Origin: AP-15 sp963724435
Lineage (GTDB): Bacteria; Pseudomonadota; Alphaproteobacteria; ATCC43930; CGMCC-115725
Assembly (NCBI GenBank): GCA_963724435.1
Contig: CAVRUN010000010.1
Coordinates: 186,001-250,000, forward strand
Reading direction: 5' to 3'
DNA: 64,000 nucleotides
Part shown: positions 16,760-25,926 of the stretch, piece by piece
Layout of the letters: each line of letters begins with the position of its first letter
Position numbering within the stretch: position 1 is the stretch's first letter
The notes under the pieces: model-generated
Database searches by the model: none
Seen by the model: the letters and a program-made list of their open reading frames with translations, nothing else
Told to the model about the DNA's origin: nothing
Program-made: the position numbers and the translations under genes

Positions 16760-17077
16760 TCAGGGCAGCGGCGGGCGGCGGTCCCGTTCTGGCGCTATTT
16801 CATCGATCGCGCGCGCGAGCTTTATGTCGAGCTCGCTGAGCCCCTCGACGTCGTGGGTCGACAGCACGATTTCGACGCGGTTGTAGACGTTGAACAGCTC
16901 GGGATGGTGATCCATTTTCTCGGCGAGTAGCGCGATGCGCGAGATGAAACCCCACGCCTCGGAGAAGTCGCCAAAATGATAACTCTTGCGGATCGCATCG
17001 CGATCGGCGACCTCGGCCCAACCGTGCAATTCGTGGATCGCCGCGTGCCGCGCCGCCCCGACCAGCCTCTCGACCAT
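16760..17077 (-). CDS. 4a-hydroxytetrahydrobiopterin dehydratase
   Basis: A 105-aa pterin-4-alpha-carbinolamine dehydratase. The catalytic signature is EKMDHHPELFNVYNRVEIVL with its paired histidines, plus LSTHDVEGLSELDIKLARAID. It recycles the pterin cofactor used by aromatic amino acid hydroxylases and may also act as a housekeeping enzyme; no such hydroxylase is in this window. ATG at 17077 follows GGAGG; the frame also allows a TTG at 17089. Confidence 0.9.
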   Translation of the reverse strand: MVERLVGAARHAAIHELHGWAEVADRDAIRKSYHFGDFSEAWGFISRIALLAEKMDHHPELFNVYNRVEIVLSTHDVEGLSELDIKLARAIDEIAPERDRRPPLP

Positions 17078-17151
17078 GCCGCCCTCCAATACCGATTGCC
17101 ATTTATCGAAGTGCGCTTTGCCGCTACGGAGGTCAAGCGCCAGGTGATCCG

Positions 17152-17547
17152 ATGACCGATCGCACCCCGCCGACGCTCGGCGACATCGAAACCCTCGCCA
17201 ATATTGCCCTTGGCTCGATCCCGCCGCGGCTCAAGAAGCATCTCGGCGCGGTTGTCATCCGGGTCGAAGAATTCCCCGATGAAGAAACCGAGGAGACGAT
17301 GGAGCTCGACAGCCCGTTTGATATCCTTGGGCTCTATCGCGGCGTTGCCCTGCCGCACAAGAGCCTCAGCGATCCGCGGCCCAGCGTCGATATGATCTTT
17401 CTCTACCGTCGCCCGATACTCGATTATTGGTGCGAGAGCGGCGAAGACCTTGGCGAACTCGTCCGCCATGTGCTGATCCACGAGATCGGCCATCATTTTG
17501 GTTTTAGCGACGAGGATATGGAGCGTCTCGAGGCCTCTATCGACTGA
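17152..17547 (+). CDS. metallopeptidase family protein (minimal zincin, DUF1025 type)
   Basis: A 131-aa minimal zinc metallopeptidase. The HExxH motif is VLIHEIGHHFGFSDEDMERL, where the third ligand follows closely, and FLYRRPILDYW precedes it; this is the usual form of the short single-domain family (PF06262). Substrate is unknown. It converges with the UDG-like gene, with an 11-base overlap of their ends at 17537-17547. Confidence 0.87.
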   Translation: MTDRTPPTLGDIETLANIALGSIPPRLKKHLGAVVIRVEEFPDEETEETMELDSPFDILGLYRGVALPHKSLSDPRPSVDMIFLYRRPILDYWCESGEDLGELVRHVLIHEIGHHFGFSDEDMERLEASID

Positions 17548-18160
17548 GGACCGCGGCTAGCCGCGCCCGCAGTTCCGGTAGGACATCGCTTTCGAACCAC
17601 GCATTGTCGCGCAACCAGCGAGTCACGTGCCAGCTCGGATGCGGCAGAACAAAAAACCGCGGCAGGAAATCCCGCCAGTTTTCGATTGTGCGACTCATCG
17701 GCAGCGATCGGCGCGCCGGCAGGTAATGGCCGATCGCGTAGCGGCCGACGAGGAGGGTAAGCTCGATCTCCGGCATCACGGCGCCGATGCGCGCGTGCCA
17801 CAACGGTGCACATTCTGGGCGCGGCGGCAGATCACCGCTTTTTCCGTCACGGCCCGGGTAACAAAACCCGATCGGCACGATGGCGACCCGGCTTTCGTCA
17901 TAAAAGCTGCCGCGATCGAGTCCGAGCCAACAGCGCAGCCGATCGCCGCTGCGATCGTCGAACGATAAGCTGGTTTGGTGAACGCGAGCGCCCGGCGCCT
18001 GGCTGATGATCAGCAAGCGCGCTGAGCGGCTTCCGCGAACGATCGGGCGCGGACCCAACGGCAGATGTGCTGCGCATTGATTACAGCCGCGGATTTCGGC
18101 AAGCAGCCGAGTAAAATCGTCATCGCTTGCCGCGCGCGCTGCGTCTCGTGATCGGTTCAT
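17537..18160 (-). CDS. uracil-DNA glycosylase superfamily protein
   Basis: A 207-aa protein of the uracil-DNA glycosylase superfamily. LLIISQAPGARVHQTSLSFD is the first active-site loop in a variant form, VPIGFCYPGRDGKSGDLPPR the middle region, and FVLPHPSWHVTRWLRDNAWF the second motif with the conserved histidine. The canonical GQDPYH is absent, so it belongs to a divergent family; its base specificity is not known from sequence. The N-terminal CNQC pair may be part of a metal site but the full four-cysteine iron-sulfur pattern is not evident. Confidence 0.82.
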   Translation of the reverse strand: MNRSRDAARAASDDDFTRLLAEIRGCNQCAAHLPLGPRPIVRGSRSARLLIISQAPGARVHQTSLSFDDRSGDRLRCWLGLDRGSFYDESRVAIVPIGFCYPGRDGKSGDLPPRPECAPLWHARIGAVMPEIELTLLVGRYAIGHYLPARRSLPMSRTIENWRDFLPRFFVLPHPSWHVTRWLRDNAWFESDVLPELRARLAAVLSR

Positions 18161-18196
18161 GCTCGGGCTGGAGCAGCGCGTACGAGCCGCCGGCGG

Positions 18197-18559
18197 CTAT
18201 TGCGCCAGCTGCTTCGGGTCGTTGAGGATGATCTGCGGTAGGCCGCTTCGATCCTGGATTTTTCCGGTCACGCAAATGCGCTTGCCGCGCAACGAGGTCT
18301 CCGGGGTTCCGAACTTTTCCCGATCCGAACCAAAGATGACGACTGTAAATACCTGGTCGGGATACGGGTTTTCGAAATCGAGAAATGTAGGCTGGGATTT
18401 CATATCGGCGTCGTATTTGCCGGAAGCCATGACCCCACAAACCGTCGCGGTCTCGCCAATGTGTTTTGCTGCGTCGGCCGCTTGCAGATCAGCGGCGCTG
18501 GCCGGCGTCACGAAAAACCCGAATACGGCCAACGCAGCTATCGACTTTGCCAGGTTCAT
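18197..18559 (-). CDS. periplasmic OB-fold protein
   Basis: A 120-aa secreted protein. Residues 1-22 form a signal peptide ending in ASA-A. The mature domain follows the pattern of OB-fold proteins seen in many bacteria: IGETATVCGVMASGKY, PTFLDFENPYPDQVFTVVIFG and LRGKRICVTGKIQDRSGLPQ. The family is often described as nucleic-acid binding by homology, but a periplasmic address makes another ligand likely. Stands alone between the UDG-like and bacterioferritin genes. Confidence 0.78.
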   Translation of the reverse strand: MNLAKSIAALAVFGFFVTPASAADLQAADAAKHIGETATVCGVMASGKYDADMKSQPTFLDFENPYPDQVFTVVIFGSDREKFGTPETSLRGKRICVTGKIQDRSGLPQIILNDPKQLAQ

Positions 18560-18680
18560 TGCGCTTCATGCCTCACATTACCCGGCCAATCGCCAGCCCA
18601 TTCTTCGCGGAACGAAGCCCGTTTCATGCGGTTGAGCAGAGAGGTACCAACGGGTGCCGAAGAAGTGGGGAGCCGAATCA

Positions 18681-19151
18681 ATGGCTGAATTAGACAAACA
18701 GAGAGCCGTCGATCTGTTGAACCGCATTCTCGAGGCGGAGCTGGCCGGGGTGGTGCGCTACACTCATTACTCGTTTCTGGTGTTCGGGCACAATCGCATC
18801 CCAATCGTCGCGTGGATGCGGGAACAGGCAGCCGAGTCACTAACCCACGCGCAGCAAGCTGGGGAGATGATAACGGTCTTGGGCGAATATCCGTCTCTGG
18901 GTATCGGGCCCCTGCTCGACAACCACAAAACCGACATCGATGCGGTGATGCGCGAATTTTTGGAGACCGAAGCGAAGGCGCTGGCGCTCTATCGCGAGCT
19001 ACTCAAATGCGCGGAAGGGCGCTCGGTAATGCTTGAGGAATACGCCCGGCAGATGGTCTACGCCGAAGAGCTCCATGCGAGTGAAGTCGACAAGATGCTG
19101 CGCAGGCCCGGAGAGGTTGCGGCGTTTCGCCCGGTTCGGCAATCCGTCTAA
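18681..19151 (+). CDS. bfr: bacterioferritin
   Basis: A 156-aa four-helix bundle of standard length. Helix A carries the ferroxidase glutamate in LEAELAGVVRYTHYSFLVFG, helix B EQAAESLTHAQQAGEMITVLG, helix D MVYAEELHASEVDKML, giving the E, H and second E ligands. It stores iron as a 24-mer in the cytoplasm. The usual heme-binding methionine near residue 52 is not obvious; MREQAAES is the corresponding helix. ATG at 18681 follows GGGGAG; the frame extends nine codons upstream without similarity. Confidence 0.88.
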   Translation: MAELDKQRAVDLLNRILEAELAGVVRYTHYSFLVFGHNRIPIVAWMREQAAESLTHAQQAGEMITVLGEYPSLGIGPLLDNHKTDIDAVMREFLETEAKALALYRELLKCAEGRSVMLEEYARQMVYAEELHASEVDKMLRRPGEVAAFRPVRQSV

Positions 19152-19278
19152 ATCCCGCCGCGGCTCAAGCAGTCGTCGAACGCGTCGCTCGCGTTGCCAT
19201 CGAATTGGTATTTGGCTCGCCGCCGGATTATTTTTGCTCAAATTCGGCACAAGGCCAACCCGGCACACGGAGGGTAAC

Positions 19279-20457
19279 GTGAGCGACACGCCGACAATGC
19301 TAGCCCTGGGCGAGGACTATCCCGAGCTTCGCGAATCGATCCGCAAAATTTGCGAGCGCTATCCTGGCGAATACTGGCGCAAGCTCGAAGCCGAACAGGC
19401 CTATCCGACCGAATTTATCGAGGAACTGACCCAGGGCGGGTTTCTCGCCTCGCTGATCCCGGAAGAATACGGCGGCTCGGGTCTGCCGTTACGCGCCGCC
19501 GCCGTTATTCTCGAGGAGATCAACGCCTCGGGCTGCACCGCCAGTCAGGGCCATGCCCAGATGTACATCATGGGCACGGTGTTGCGTCACGGCAGCGCCG
19601 AGCAGAAGCAGCGCTACTTGCCAAAGATTGCGTCGGGTGAATTGCGGCTGCAGGCGTTTGGCGTGACCGAGCCGACCACCGGATCGGACACGACCAAGCT
19701 CAAAACCCGCGCGGTGCGGGAGGGCAATCACTACGTCGTCAACGGACAGAAGGTGTGGACCTCGCGCGCCCGGCATTCCGATCTGATGCTGCTTCTGGCG
19801 CGCACAACCCCGGTCGATGAAGTCAAGCGCCGCACCGACGGGCTCTCGGTATTTCTGATCAATTTGCGCGAGAACCTCGGCCACGGTGTCGAAATCCGTC
19901 CGATCGAGGCCATGATCAACCACAACACGACCGAGGTGTTTTTTGATAATTTAGAGGTGCCGCCCGACGCGCTGATCGGCGAGGAAGGCAAAGGCTTTCG
20001 GTATATTCTCGACGGCATGAACGCTGAGCGCATCCTCGTCGCGCAGGAGTGCATCGGCGATGGCCGCTGGCTGCTGCGAAAAGGCATTGATTACGCCAAG
20101 GAGCGGATCGTCTTCGACCGGCCGATTGGTCAGAACCAGGGCGTGCAATTTCCGTTGGCCCGCGCTTATGCCGAATTGGAGGCGGCCGACATGATCTGCC
20201 GCCGTGCCGCCGCGTTGTTTGACGCCGGCGAGGAATGCGGCGCTGATGCCAACATGGCCAAGCTGTTGGCGTCGGAGGCGACCTGGCATGCCGCCGACGC
20301 GACGTTCGCCACCTTCGGCGGTTTTGCTTTCGCCAAGGAATACGACATCGAGCGCAAATGGCGGGAGGCGCGGCTGTACCAGACAGCGCCGATCTCGACC
20401 AACATGATCCTCGCCTATCTCGGCCAGCACGTGCTCGGGATGCCGAGGTCCTACTGA
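19279..20457 (+). CDS. acyl-CoA dehydrogenase
   Basis: A 392-aa flavoprotein of the acyl-CoA dehydrogenase family, oxidising an acyl-CoA to its 2-enoyl form and passing electrons to ETF. The FAD-binding signatures are LQAFGVTEPTTGSDTTKLKT and the C-terminal FGGFAFAKEYDIERKWREAR. Length and layout (helical N-domain to about 120, barrel to about 230, helical C-domain) are standard. The frame is open far upstream of the gene (to 19033, overlapping bacterioferritin), but the GTG at 19279 follows GGAGGG and begins the family-like sequence. Substrate chain type cannot be read from sequence. Confidence 0.9.
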   Translation: MSDTPTMLALGEDYPELRESIRKICERYPGEYWRKLEAEQAYPTEFIEELTQGGFLASLIPEEYGGSGLPLRAAAVILEEINASGCTASQGHAQMYIMGTVLRHGSAEQKQRYLPKIASGELRLQAFGVTEPTTGSDTTKLKTRAVREGNHYVVNGQKVWTSRARHSDLMLLLARTTPVDEVKRRTDGLSVFLINLRENLGHGVEIRPIEAMINHNTTEVFFDNLEVPPDALIGEEGKGFRYILDGMNAERILVAQECIGDGRWLLRKGIDYAKERIVFDRPIGQNQGVQFPLARAYAELEAADMICRRAAALFDAGEECGADANMAKLLASEATWHAADATFATFGGFAFAKEYDIERKWREARLYQTAPISTNMILAYLGQHVLGMPRSY

Positions 20458-20617
20458 GCGGGACCGTTCTCGAGCGAGCGGTGGTGCGTTAAGTTGGATC
20501 AGTCGGCCCAGTAACCCTGTCCGCAACCCTGTCCGCGAAGGCGGAAAGGCAAAGAGGCGTGCGGAACTGCACCAACCGACGCGCGTTTTACGCGGGTGAT
20601 CGAACAAAGGTCCTCGC

Positions 20618-20842
20618 TTGGCAACAGTATCGGGTGTCGTCACGGTGGCGCAGGAGAACCGGTTTCAGCTTGCCCTCGACGAGGGCGGCACCCGGCTTTT
20701 CATCGTTGCCCACGATGCCGGGATCGAGCCAGACCAGCTCGCCGCGCTGCAAGCGAAGCAAACCCACGTCTCGGTAACGTTTCGTCGGGTGGACGCGTTG
20801 ATTGCTGCCGAGGCCCGCTCGATCGCCAAGATCCCGACCTGA
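20618..20842 (+). CDS. small hypothetical protein preceding the formate dehydrogenase genes
   Basis: A 74-aa protein read from a TTG at 20618 that has AAAGG upstream. TVAQENRFQLALDEGGTRLF and VSVTFRRVDALIAAEARSIA give it a plausible compact beta-rich composition, resembling a small OB- or KOW-like fold, but I recognise no family. It ends 13 bases before the formate dehydrogenase alpha gene in the same direction, so the two are probably co-transcribed. It might have a regulatory or assembly role for that enzyme; no direct evidence. Confidence 0.55.
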   Translation: MATVSGVVTVAQENRFQLALDEGGTRLFIVAHDAGIEPDQLAALQAKQTHVSVTFRRVDALIAAEARSIAKIPT

Positions 20843-20855
20843 CCGGAAGCTGGTT

Positions 20856-23800
20856 ATGAAAAAAATCCGTCGCCGTGTTGCCGATCGCGTCACCGGATTT
20901 GTTCGCGATTGGTCGCTGCCAAGACAAATCGCGGGCGAAAGCCCCTATTCGAAAGCCGCGGAAAGCAGTCTGTCGCGCAATCTGCGCCCGCGTCTGAGCG
21001 AAGCCGACAAGGTCGGCACAATCATCTGTCCCTATTGCGCGGTCGGTTGCTCGCAGCTCGCTTACGCGAAGAATGGCCGCATCATCCATGTCGAGGGCGA
21101 CCCGCGCAGTCCGATCAATCAGGGAACCCTATGTCCCAAGGGCTCGGCGACCTTTGGCTGGCTGACCAGTGAAAAGCGCCTCGACCATGTCCTCTATCGC
21201 GCTCCCTATGGTGAAAATTGGGAGAGGCGGCCGTTGGGCTGGGCAATGGACCGCATTGCCCACCTGGTCAAGCAAACGCGCGATGACACCTTTGTCGACG
21301 AACTGCCCGATAAGACTCTGGTAAACCACACGCTGGCAATTGCATCGTTGGGTGGCGCGACTCTCGACAATGAGGAAAACTACCTAATCAAAAAGCTGTT
21401 CGGCGGCGCCCTCGGGATGGTCTGGATAGAAAACCAGGCGCGCGTCTGACACTCCTCGTCGGTGCCCAGTCTGGGCGCGACTTACGGCCGTGGGGCAGCG
21501 ACGATGCCCCAATGGGATCTCGCCAATTCGGATTGCATCATCGTGATGGGCTCGAATATGGCGGAGAACCACCCGATCGCTTTCCGCTTTGTATTGCAGG
21601 CGAAGGACAAGGGCGCGACGATCATCCATGTCGACCCGCGTTTTACCCGCACCTCGGCATTGGCCGACATTTACGCGCCGATCCGCGCCGGCAGCGACAT
21701 CGCCTTCCTCGGCGGGCTGATCCACTACATCCTCGAACGTGATCTATGGTTTAAGGAATACGCACTCAGCTATACCAATCTTTCGACGATCATCGACGAG
21801 CGATTTCAAGACGCGAGCGCGCTCGACGGTTTATTTTCGGGTTTTGACCGGGACAGACGCTCGTACAAATACAATTCCTGGCAATACCAGGGCGAGGATG
21901 TGCCCGCCTCTCTCGCCGAGCACTATGTCAATACCACCGAGTCCTACAGCGAGAAATTGCGGCGCATGGAAAAAGGGCCGCCGCCGCGCGACCCCACATT
22001 GCAGCACCCCAATACGGTCTATCAGATTCTGAAGCGGCACTACGCAGCCTATACGCCGGAGAAAGTTGAGGAAACCACTGGCTGCCCGCGCGCCATTTTT
22101 ATGAAGATCGCCGAGGCATTGACCCGGGCGTCAGGCCGCGAGCGCACTGCGGCGTTCTGCTATGCCGTCGGCTGGACGCACCACACTGTTGGTGTCCAGA
22201 TCATTCGCGCCGCCGCATTGATTCAGGCACTGCTGGGCAATACCGGCCGGCCCGGCGGCGGCGTCCTCGCCTTGCGCGGTCATTCGACAATCCAAGGCAG
22301 CACCGACGTCCCGACCCTCTACAATATGCTGCCGAGTTATCTGCCGCAGCCGCAGGCGCAAAAGCCGCACGCGACATTGGACGAGTACCTGAAGTCAGAA
22401 ACGCCGCCGACCGGGTTCTGGCATAATTTTCCCAAATACGCGGTCAGCCTATTGCGCGCCTGGTATGGTGAGCACGCCACGCAAGACAATCAATGGGGTT
22501 TTCCGTGGATTCCGCGTATTGTCGGGGATCACTCGCAGTTGCCGATGACCTTGGCGATTGCCGACGGCGTCATCCGCGGGCTGTTTGTGCTCGGACAAAA
22601 CCCGGTCATCGGCGGCAGCAACTCGGCGATGATCCAGCGCGGGCTCGCCAATCTCGATTGGCTGGTCGTGCGCGACTTTACCGAAACCGAGACCGCCTCG
22701 TTCTGGTACGCAGGCAAACCGGTGAAATCAGGCGAGTTGCGGCCGCGCGACATCGGGACCGAGGTCTTTCTGATGCCGGCCGCGCTCGTCGGCGAGAAGG
22801 AGGGCAGCTTCACCAACACGCATCGGCTGGTGCAATGGCACGACAAAGTCGTCGAGCCGCCAGGCGAGAGCCGTTCCGAGACCTGGTTCATTTATCACCT
22901 CGGCCGCAGGCTCAAAGCGCTTTACGCCAATAGCAACGACGCAAAAGATACGCCGATCAATATGTTGACTTGGGATTATCCGACAACTGGAGAAGTCGAG
23001 GAGCCCTCAGCGGAGGCGGTCCTAAAGGAGATGAACGGCTTTACTTGGCCTGATCGGCGTCAGCTCGAGGATGTCCACGAATATAAAGACGACGGCTCGA
23101 CCGCGGGCGGCGTGTGGACCTATTGCGGGGTGTTTCCAAAGCAAAATGAAAACAAGGCTCGCTCCCGTATTCCCGACGGGCCGGACGGGCCGGGGACCCA
23201 TCTCGGCTGGGGCTTTGCGTGGCCATCGAACCGCCGCACGATCTACAACCGAGCCGCCGCCGATCCCGAGGGGCGGCCTTGGTCGGAAAAGAAAAAGCTC
23301 GTCTGGTGGGATGCCGAAAAGCGGCGCTGGCAAGGCAACGATGTCATCGATTTTGAGCCGGAGAAGCCGCCCGATTACGAGCCCGACTGGTCGAAGCGCC
23401 CGCAAGGCATGGAGGCGATCGATGGGCGCTCGCCGTTCACGATGATCGCCGATGGCAAAAGCTCGCTGTTCGTACCGTCCGGCCTCAAGGACGGGCCGTT
23501 GCCTACTCATTACGAACCGGTCGAGTCGCCGGTGCACAATCCCTTTTACGGTCAACAAATTAGCCCGGTCGCCAAGCAGTGGCGACGACCGGATAATCAA
23601 TATCAGCCAGTCGGAGACCCTCGCTTTCCGTATGTGCTGACGACATACCGTCTGACCGAGCACCATTCGGGCGGGTCACCGACTCGCTCAGTGGCAGTGA
23701 CGGCTGAATTGCAGCCCGAAGGCTTTGTCGAGATCGCCCCGGAACTGGCGACCGCTCTGGGCATCGAACAGCTTGACTGGGTCGTTTTGTCCACCTTACG

Positions 23801-24041
23801 CGGCGAAATCGAAGCCAAGGCAATGATCACCGAAAGGCTGCGCCCGTTCGAAATTGCGGGGCGCCGCATCTATCAGATCGGCATGCCTTGGCATTTCGGC
23901 TGGGAGGGCTATGCGACGGGCGACATCGCTAATGTACTGACGAGCGTTGTCGGCGACGCCAATACCTCGATGCATGAGGGGAAGGCGTTGACCTGCGGTT
24001 TGCGCAAAGGGCGGCTGCGCGCGGAAGGGAGCCCCCGATGA
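20856..24041 (+). CDS. formate dehydrogenase alpha subunit, selenocysteine-containing
   Basis: A 1061-residue molybdopterin oxidoreductase like E. coli FdnG/FdoG; it oxidises formate to CO2. The 4Fe-4S ligands C58, C61, C65 and C93 lie in ICPYCAVGC and TLCPKGSATF. The frame is interrupted only by a TGA at 21447-21449 (codon 198), between NQARV and HSSSVPSLGATYGRG; this aligns with the Sec of FdnG (ARV-Sec-HGPTVASL), and the frame is unchanged on both sides, so it is read as selenocysteine. Downstream RFVLQAKDKGATIIHVDPRF and the C-terminal TYRLTEHHSGGSPTRS match the family. No twin-arginine signal peptide is seen at the N-terminus. The stop overlaps the beta subunit start (ATGA). Confidence 0.93.
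21450..21480 (+). promoter_or_regulatory. candidate bacterial SECIS hairpin after the Sec codon
   Basis: Immediately 3' of the UGA a hairpin can form: GUGCCC at 21462-21467 pairs with GGGCGC at 21473-21478 around the loop AGUCU (21468-21472). It starts 12 bases after the UGA and its loop contains the GU that SelB recognises in the E. coli fdhF element, whose loop (AGGUCU) is similar. Spacing and loop agree with a bacterial SECIS; folding energy was not computed. Confidence 0.7.
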
Positions 24042-24937
24042 CGGTCCATCCGCGGGCGCTCGATTACACGAGTTCGCATCTCGACGGGATGATCCCGGAC
24101 GAAGCGGAATTGACCGCCAGGGTCAAGATAGAACCCGGCAAATCCTATGGCTTTTTCACCGACACCACGCGCTGTATCGGCTGCAAGGCCTGCGAGGTGG
24201 CGTGCAAGGAATGGAATTTGCTGCCCGCCGACGGACTGCATCTGACCGGCATGAGTTACGATAATACCGTCGGGCTCTCGGCTACGACGTGGCGTCACGT
24301 CGCCTTTATCGAGAAAATCGGCGAAGGCAATGGCCGCGCCACCGAGATGGCGCCGTATCAGAGCAATTGGTTGATGATGAGCGATGTGTGCAAGCATTGC
24401 CACAATGCTCCCTGCCTGGAGGCTTGCCCGACCGGCGCATTATTCCGCACTGAATTCGATACCGTCGTGGTGCAGCAGGACATCTGCAATGGCTGCGGCT
24501 ATTGCGTGCCGGCTTGCCCGTTTGGCGTCGTCGAACTCAGTATGATCGACGGCAAGGCGCATAAATGCACACTGTGCTACGACCGCCTGAAAGCCGGGCT
24601 GGAGCCGGCCTGCGCCAAGGCTTGCCCGACGGACTCGATTCAGTTCGGTGAGATCGCCGAATTGCAAAAGCGGGCGGCGAGACGGGTCGATGACCTGCAC
24701 GATCTCAGGGTCGGCGGAGCCTATCTCTATGGCGCGCCAAATTCGCCCGGCGCTACCGGGGATCTCGGTCACCTCAATGCCTTTTTCCTGCTGACCGACG
24801 AGCCCGAGGCCTACAACCTTCCGACCGCTCCGAGCCGAGCCTCAAACCGGGTCGCACCCGCCTTATCCTTCGGTCTTGCCGCAGCGGCGGCGCTGACATT
24901 GGCCACCGCCGCGTTGTTCGGATGGCGGTCGTCATGA
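24038..24937 (+). CDS. formate dehydrogenase beta (iron-sulfur) subunit
   Basis: A 299-aa electron-transfer subunit with four 4Fe-4S motifs: CIGCKACEVACKEWN, CKHCHNAPCLEACP, CNGCGYCVPACPFGV and CTLCYDRLKAGLEPACAKACP. It carries electrons from the alpha subunit to the membrane subunit. A hydrophobic segment at about residues 274-295 (APALSFGLAAAAALTLATAA) gives a single C-terminal membrane anchor, as in FdnH. The start overlaps the alpha stop by 4 bases and the stop overlaps the next start (ATGA), so the three subunits are coupled. Confidence 0.94.
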   Translation: MTVHPRALDYTSSHLDGMIPDEAELTARVKIEPGKSYGFFTDTTRCIGCKACEVACKEWNLLPADGLHLTGMSYDNTVGLSATTWRHVAFIEKIGEGNGRATEMAPYQSNWLMMSDVCKHCHNAPCLEACPTGALFRTEFDTVVVQQDICNGCGYCVPACPFGVVELSMIDGKAHKCTLCYDRLKAGLEPACAKACPTDSIQFGEIAELQKRAARRVDDLHDLRVGGAYLYGAPNSPGATGDLGHLNAFFLLTDEPEAYNLPTAPSRASNRVAPALSFGLAAAAALTLATAALFGWRSS

Positions 24938-25926
24938 GCATCGTCACGACGCCAAACCGGGCGCCTTACGGCCGCGAGGCGAAATATGCTCCGGTCGCAG
25001 TCGCCGATCATCCGATTACAACTTATTACGATCAGCCACAGCTTAAAAAAAGCCACTGGGGCGTGCGTGTCGCGTCATATATTTTTATTGCCGGGCTTTC
25101 CGGCAGTGCGCAGCTGATCGCGACGGCGGCCGATCTGGCCGGCGGCGAGCGGGAGCAGGGGATCGTCGAACGCGGGCGTCACATCGCATTGGTCGCGGTG
25201 GTATTGGGCCCGCCACTGCTGATCTGGGATCTGCACACGCCTGAGCGGTTTTACAACATGCTGCGGATTTTCCGCCGCACCTCACCGATGTCGATCGGCA
25301 CCTATATCCTATCGAGTTTCAGCTTATTCAGTCTGGTGACCGCGGCCGCGCAATTTATTGGCTGGCGCAAGGTTGCGCGCGTGACGCAAATACCGGCAGC
25401 AATAGCTGGCGCCGGCATGACAACCTATACCGCAGCTTTGCTCGCCGCGACCAGCACGCCAATTTGGGCAGCCGTACCTCGGGCGCTCGGAGTCCAATTC
25501 GCCGCTTCCTCATTTGCGGCCGGAGCGGCGGCCCTGCAACTTGCTGGCCGTGCCGATGGCAACGAAGCTGCCGCGCCAGCGCTCGAGGGCGTCTCGGTGG
25601 CGGCAGCCGCAATCGAGCTTGTCGGCGCGATGATCGCCGAGCGCACCTACCACGATGTCGGCATTGCCGATTCCACGACATCCCGCGAGCCCTGGGGTGC
25701 GTTGCATCAACTCGGAGCAATCGGGTTGGGCGCGGCGTTGCCGCTCGCTGTCTACGCCGGAAAGCTCGCCGAAGGGCGCCCGCGGCCGCGCTTGATGCTG
25801 GCAGCCGCAATTGCGGTGCTGGCGGGCAGCTTTGCCCTGCGATGGTCGGTGATCGGCGCCGGGAATGACTCGTCCATCCGCCCAAAACAAAGCCTACGCT
25901 TTGCTCGTCGCGAGAATGTCCGATGA
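24934..25926 (+). CDS. NrfD/PsrC-like membrane subunit of the formate dehydrogenase
   Basis: A 330-aa multi-pass membrane protein of the NrfD/PsrC family. WGVRVASYIFIAGLSGSAQL is the first helix with the family motif, LIWDLHTPERFYNMLRIFRR the conserved loop, and about eight hydrophobic helices follow. It replaces the cytochrome b556 of E. coli FDH-N and would pass electrons to quinone without heme. ATG at 24934 overlaps the beta stop; an ATG at 24922 would add four residues. The polar C-terminal tail of about 30 residues is unusual. Confidence 0.88.
   Translation: MSIVTTPNRAPYGREAKYAPVAVADHPITTYYDQPQLKKSHWGVRVASYIFIAGLSGSAQLIATAADLAGGEREQGIVERGRHIALVAVVLGPPLLIWDLHTPERFYNMLRIFRRTSPMSIGTYILSSFSLFSLVTAAAQFIGWRKVARVTQIPAAIAGAGMTTYTAALLAATSTPIWAAVPRALGVQFAASSFAAGAAALQLAGRADGNEAAAPALEGVSVAAAAIELVGAMIAERTYHDVGIADSTTSREPWGALHQLGAIGLGAALPLAVYAGKLAEGRPRPRLMLAAAIAVLAGSFALRWSVIGAGNDSSIRPKQSLRFARRENVR

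Noticed and set aside
19033..19278. Upstream extension of the acyl-CoA dehydrogenase frame into bacterioferritin
   Set aside because: The extension has no similarity to the family, overlaps a conserved gene, and a good ribosome binding site precedes the GTG at 19279.
20458..20617. A tRNA-Sec gene near the Sec formate dehydrogenase
   Set aside because: I looked for a UCA anticodon arm and a long acceptor stem in this and the other intergenic spaces and saw none.
21447..21449. The TGA as a sign that the formate dehydrogenase is a pseudogene split in two
   Set aside because: Both sides are in the same frame, the codon aligns with the known Sec position and a SECIS-like hairpin follows.
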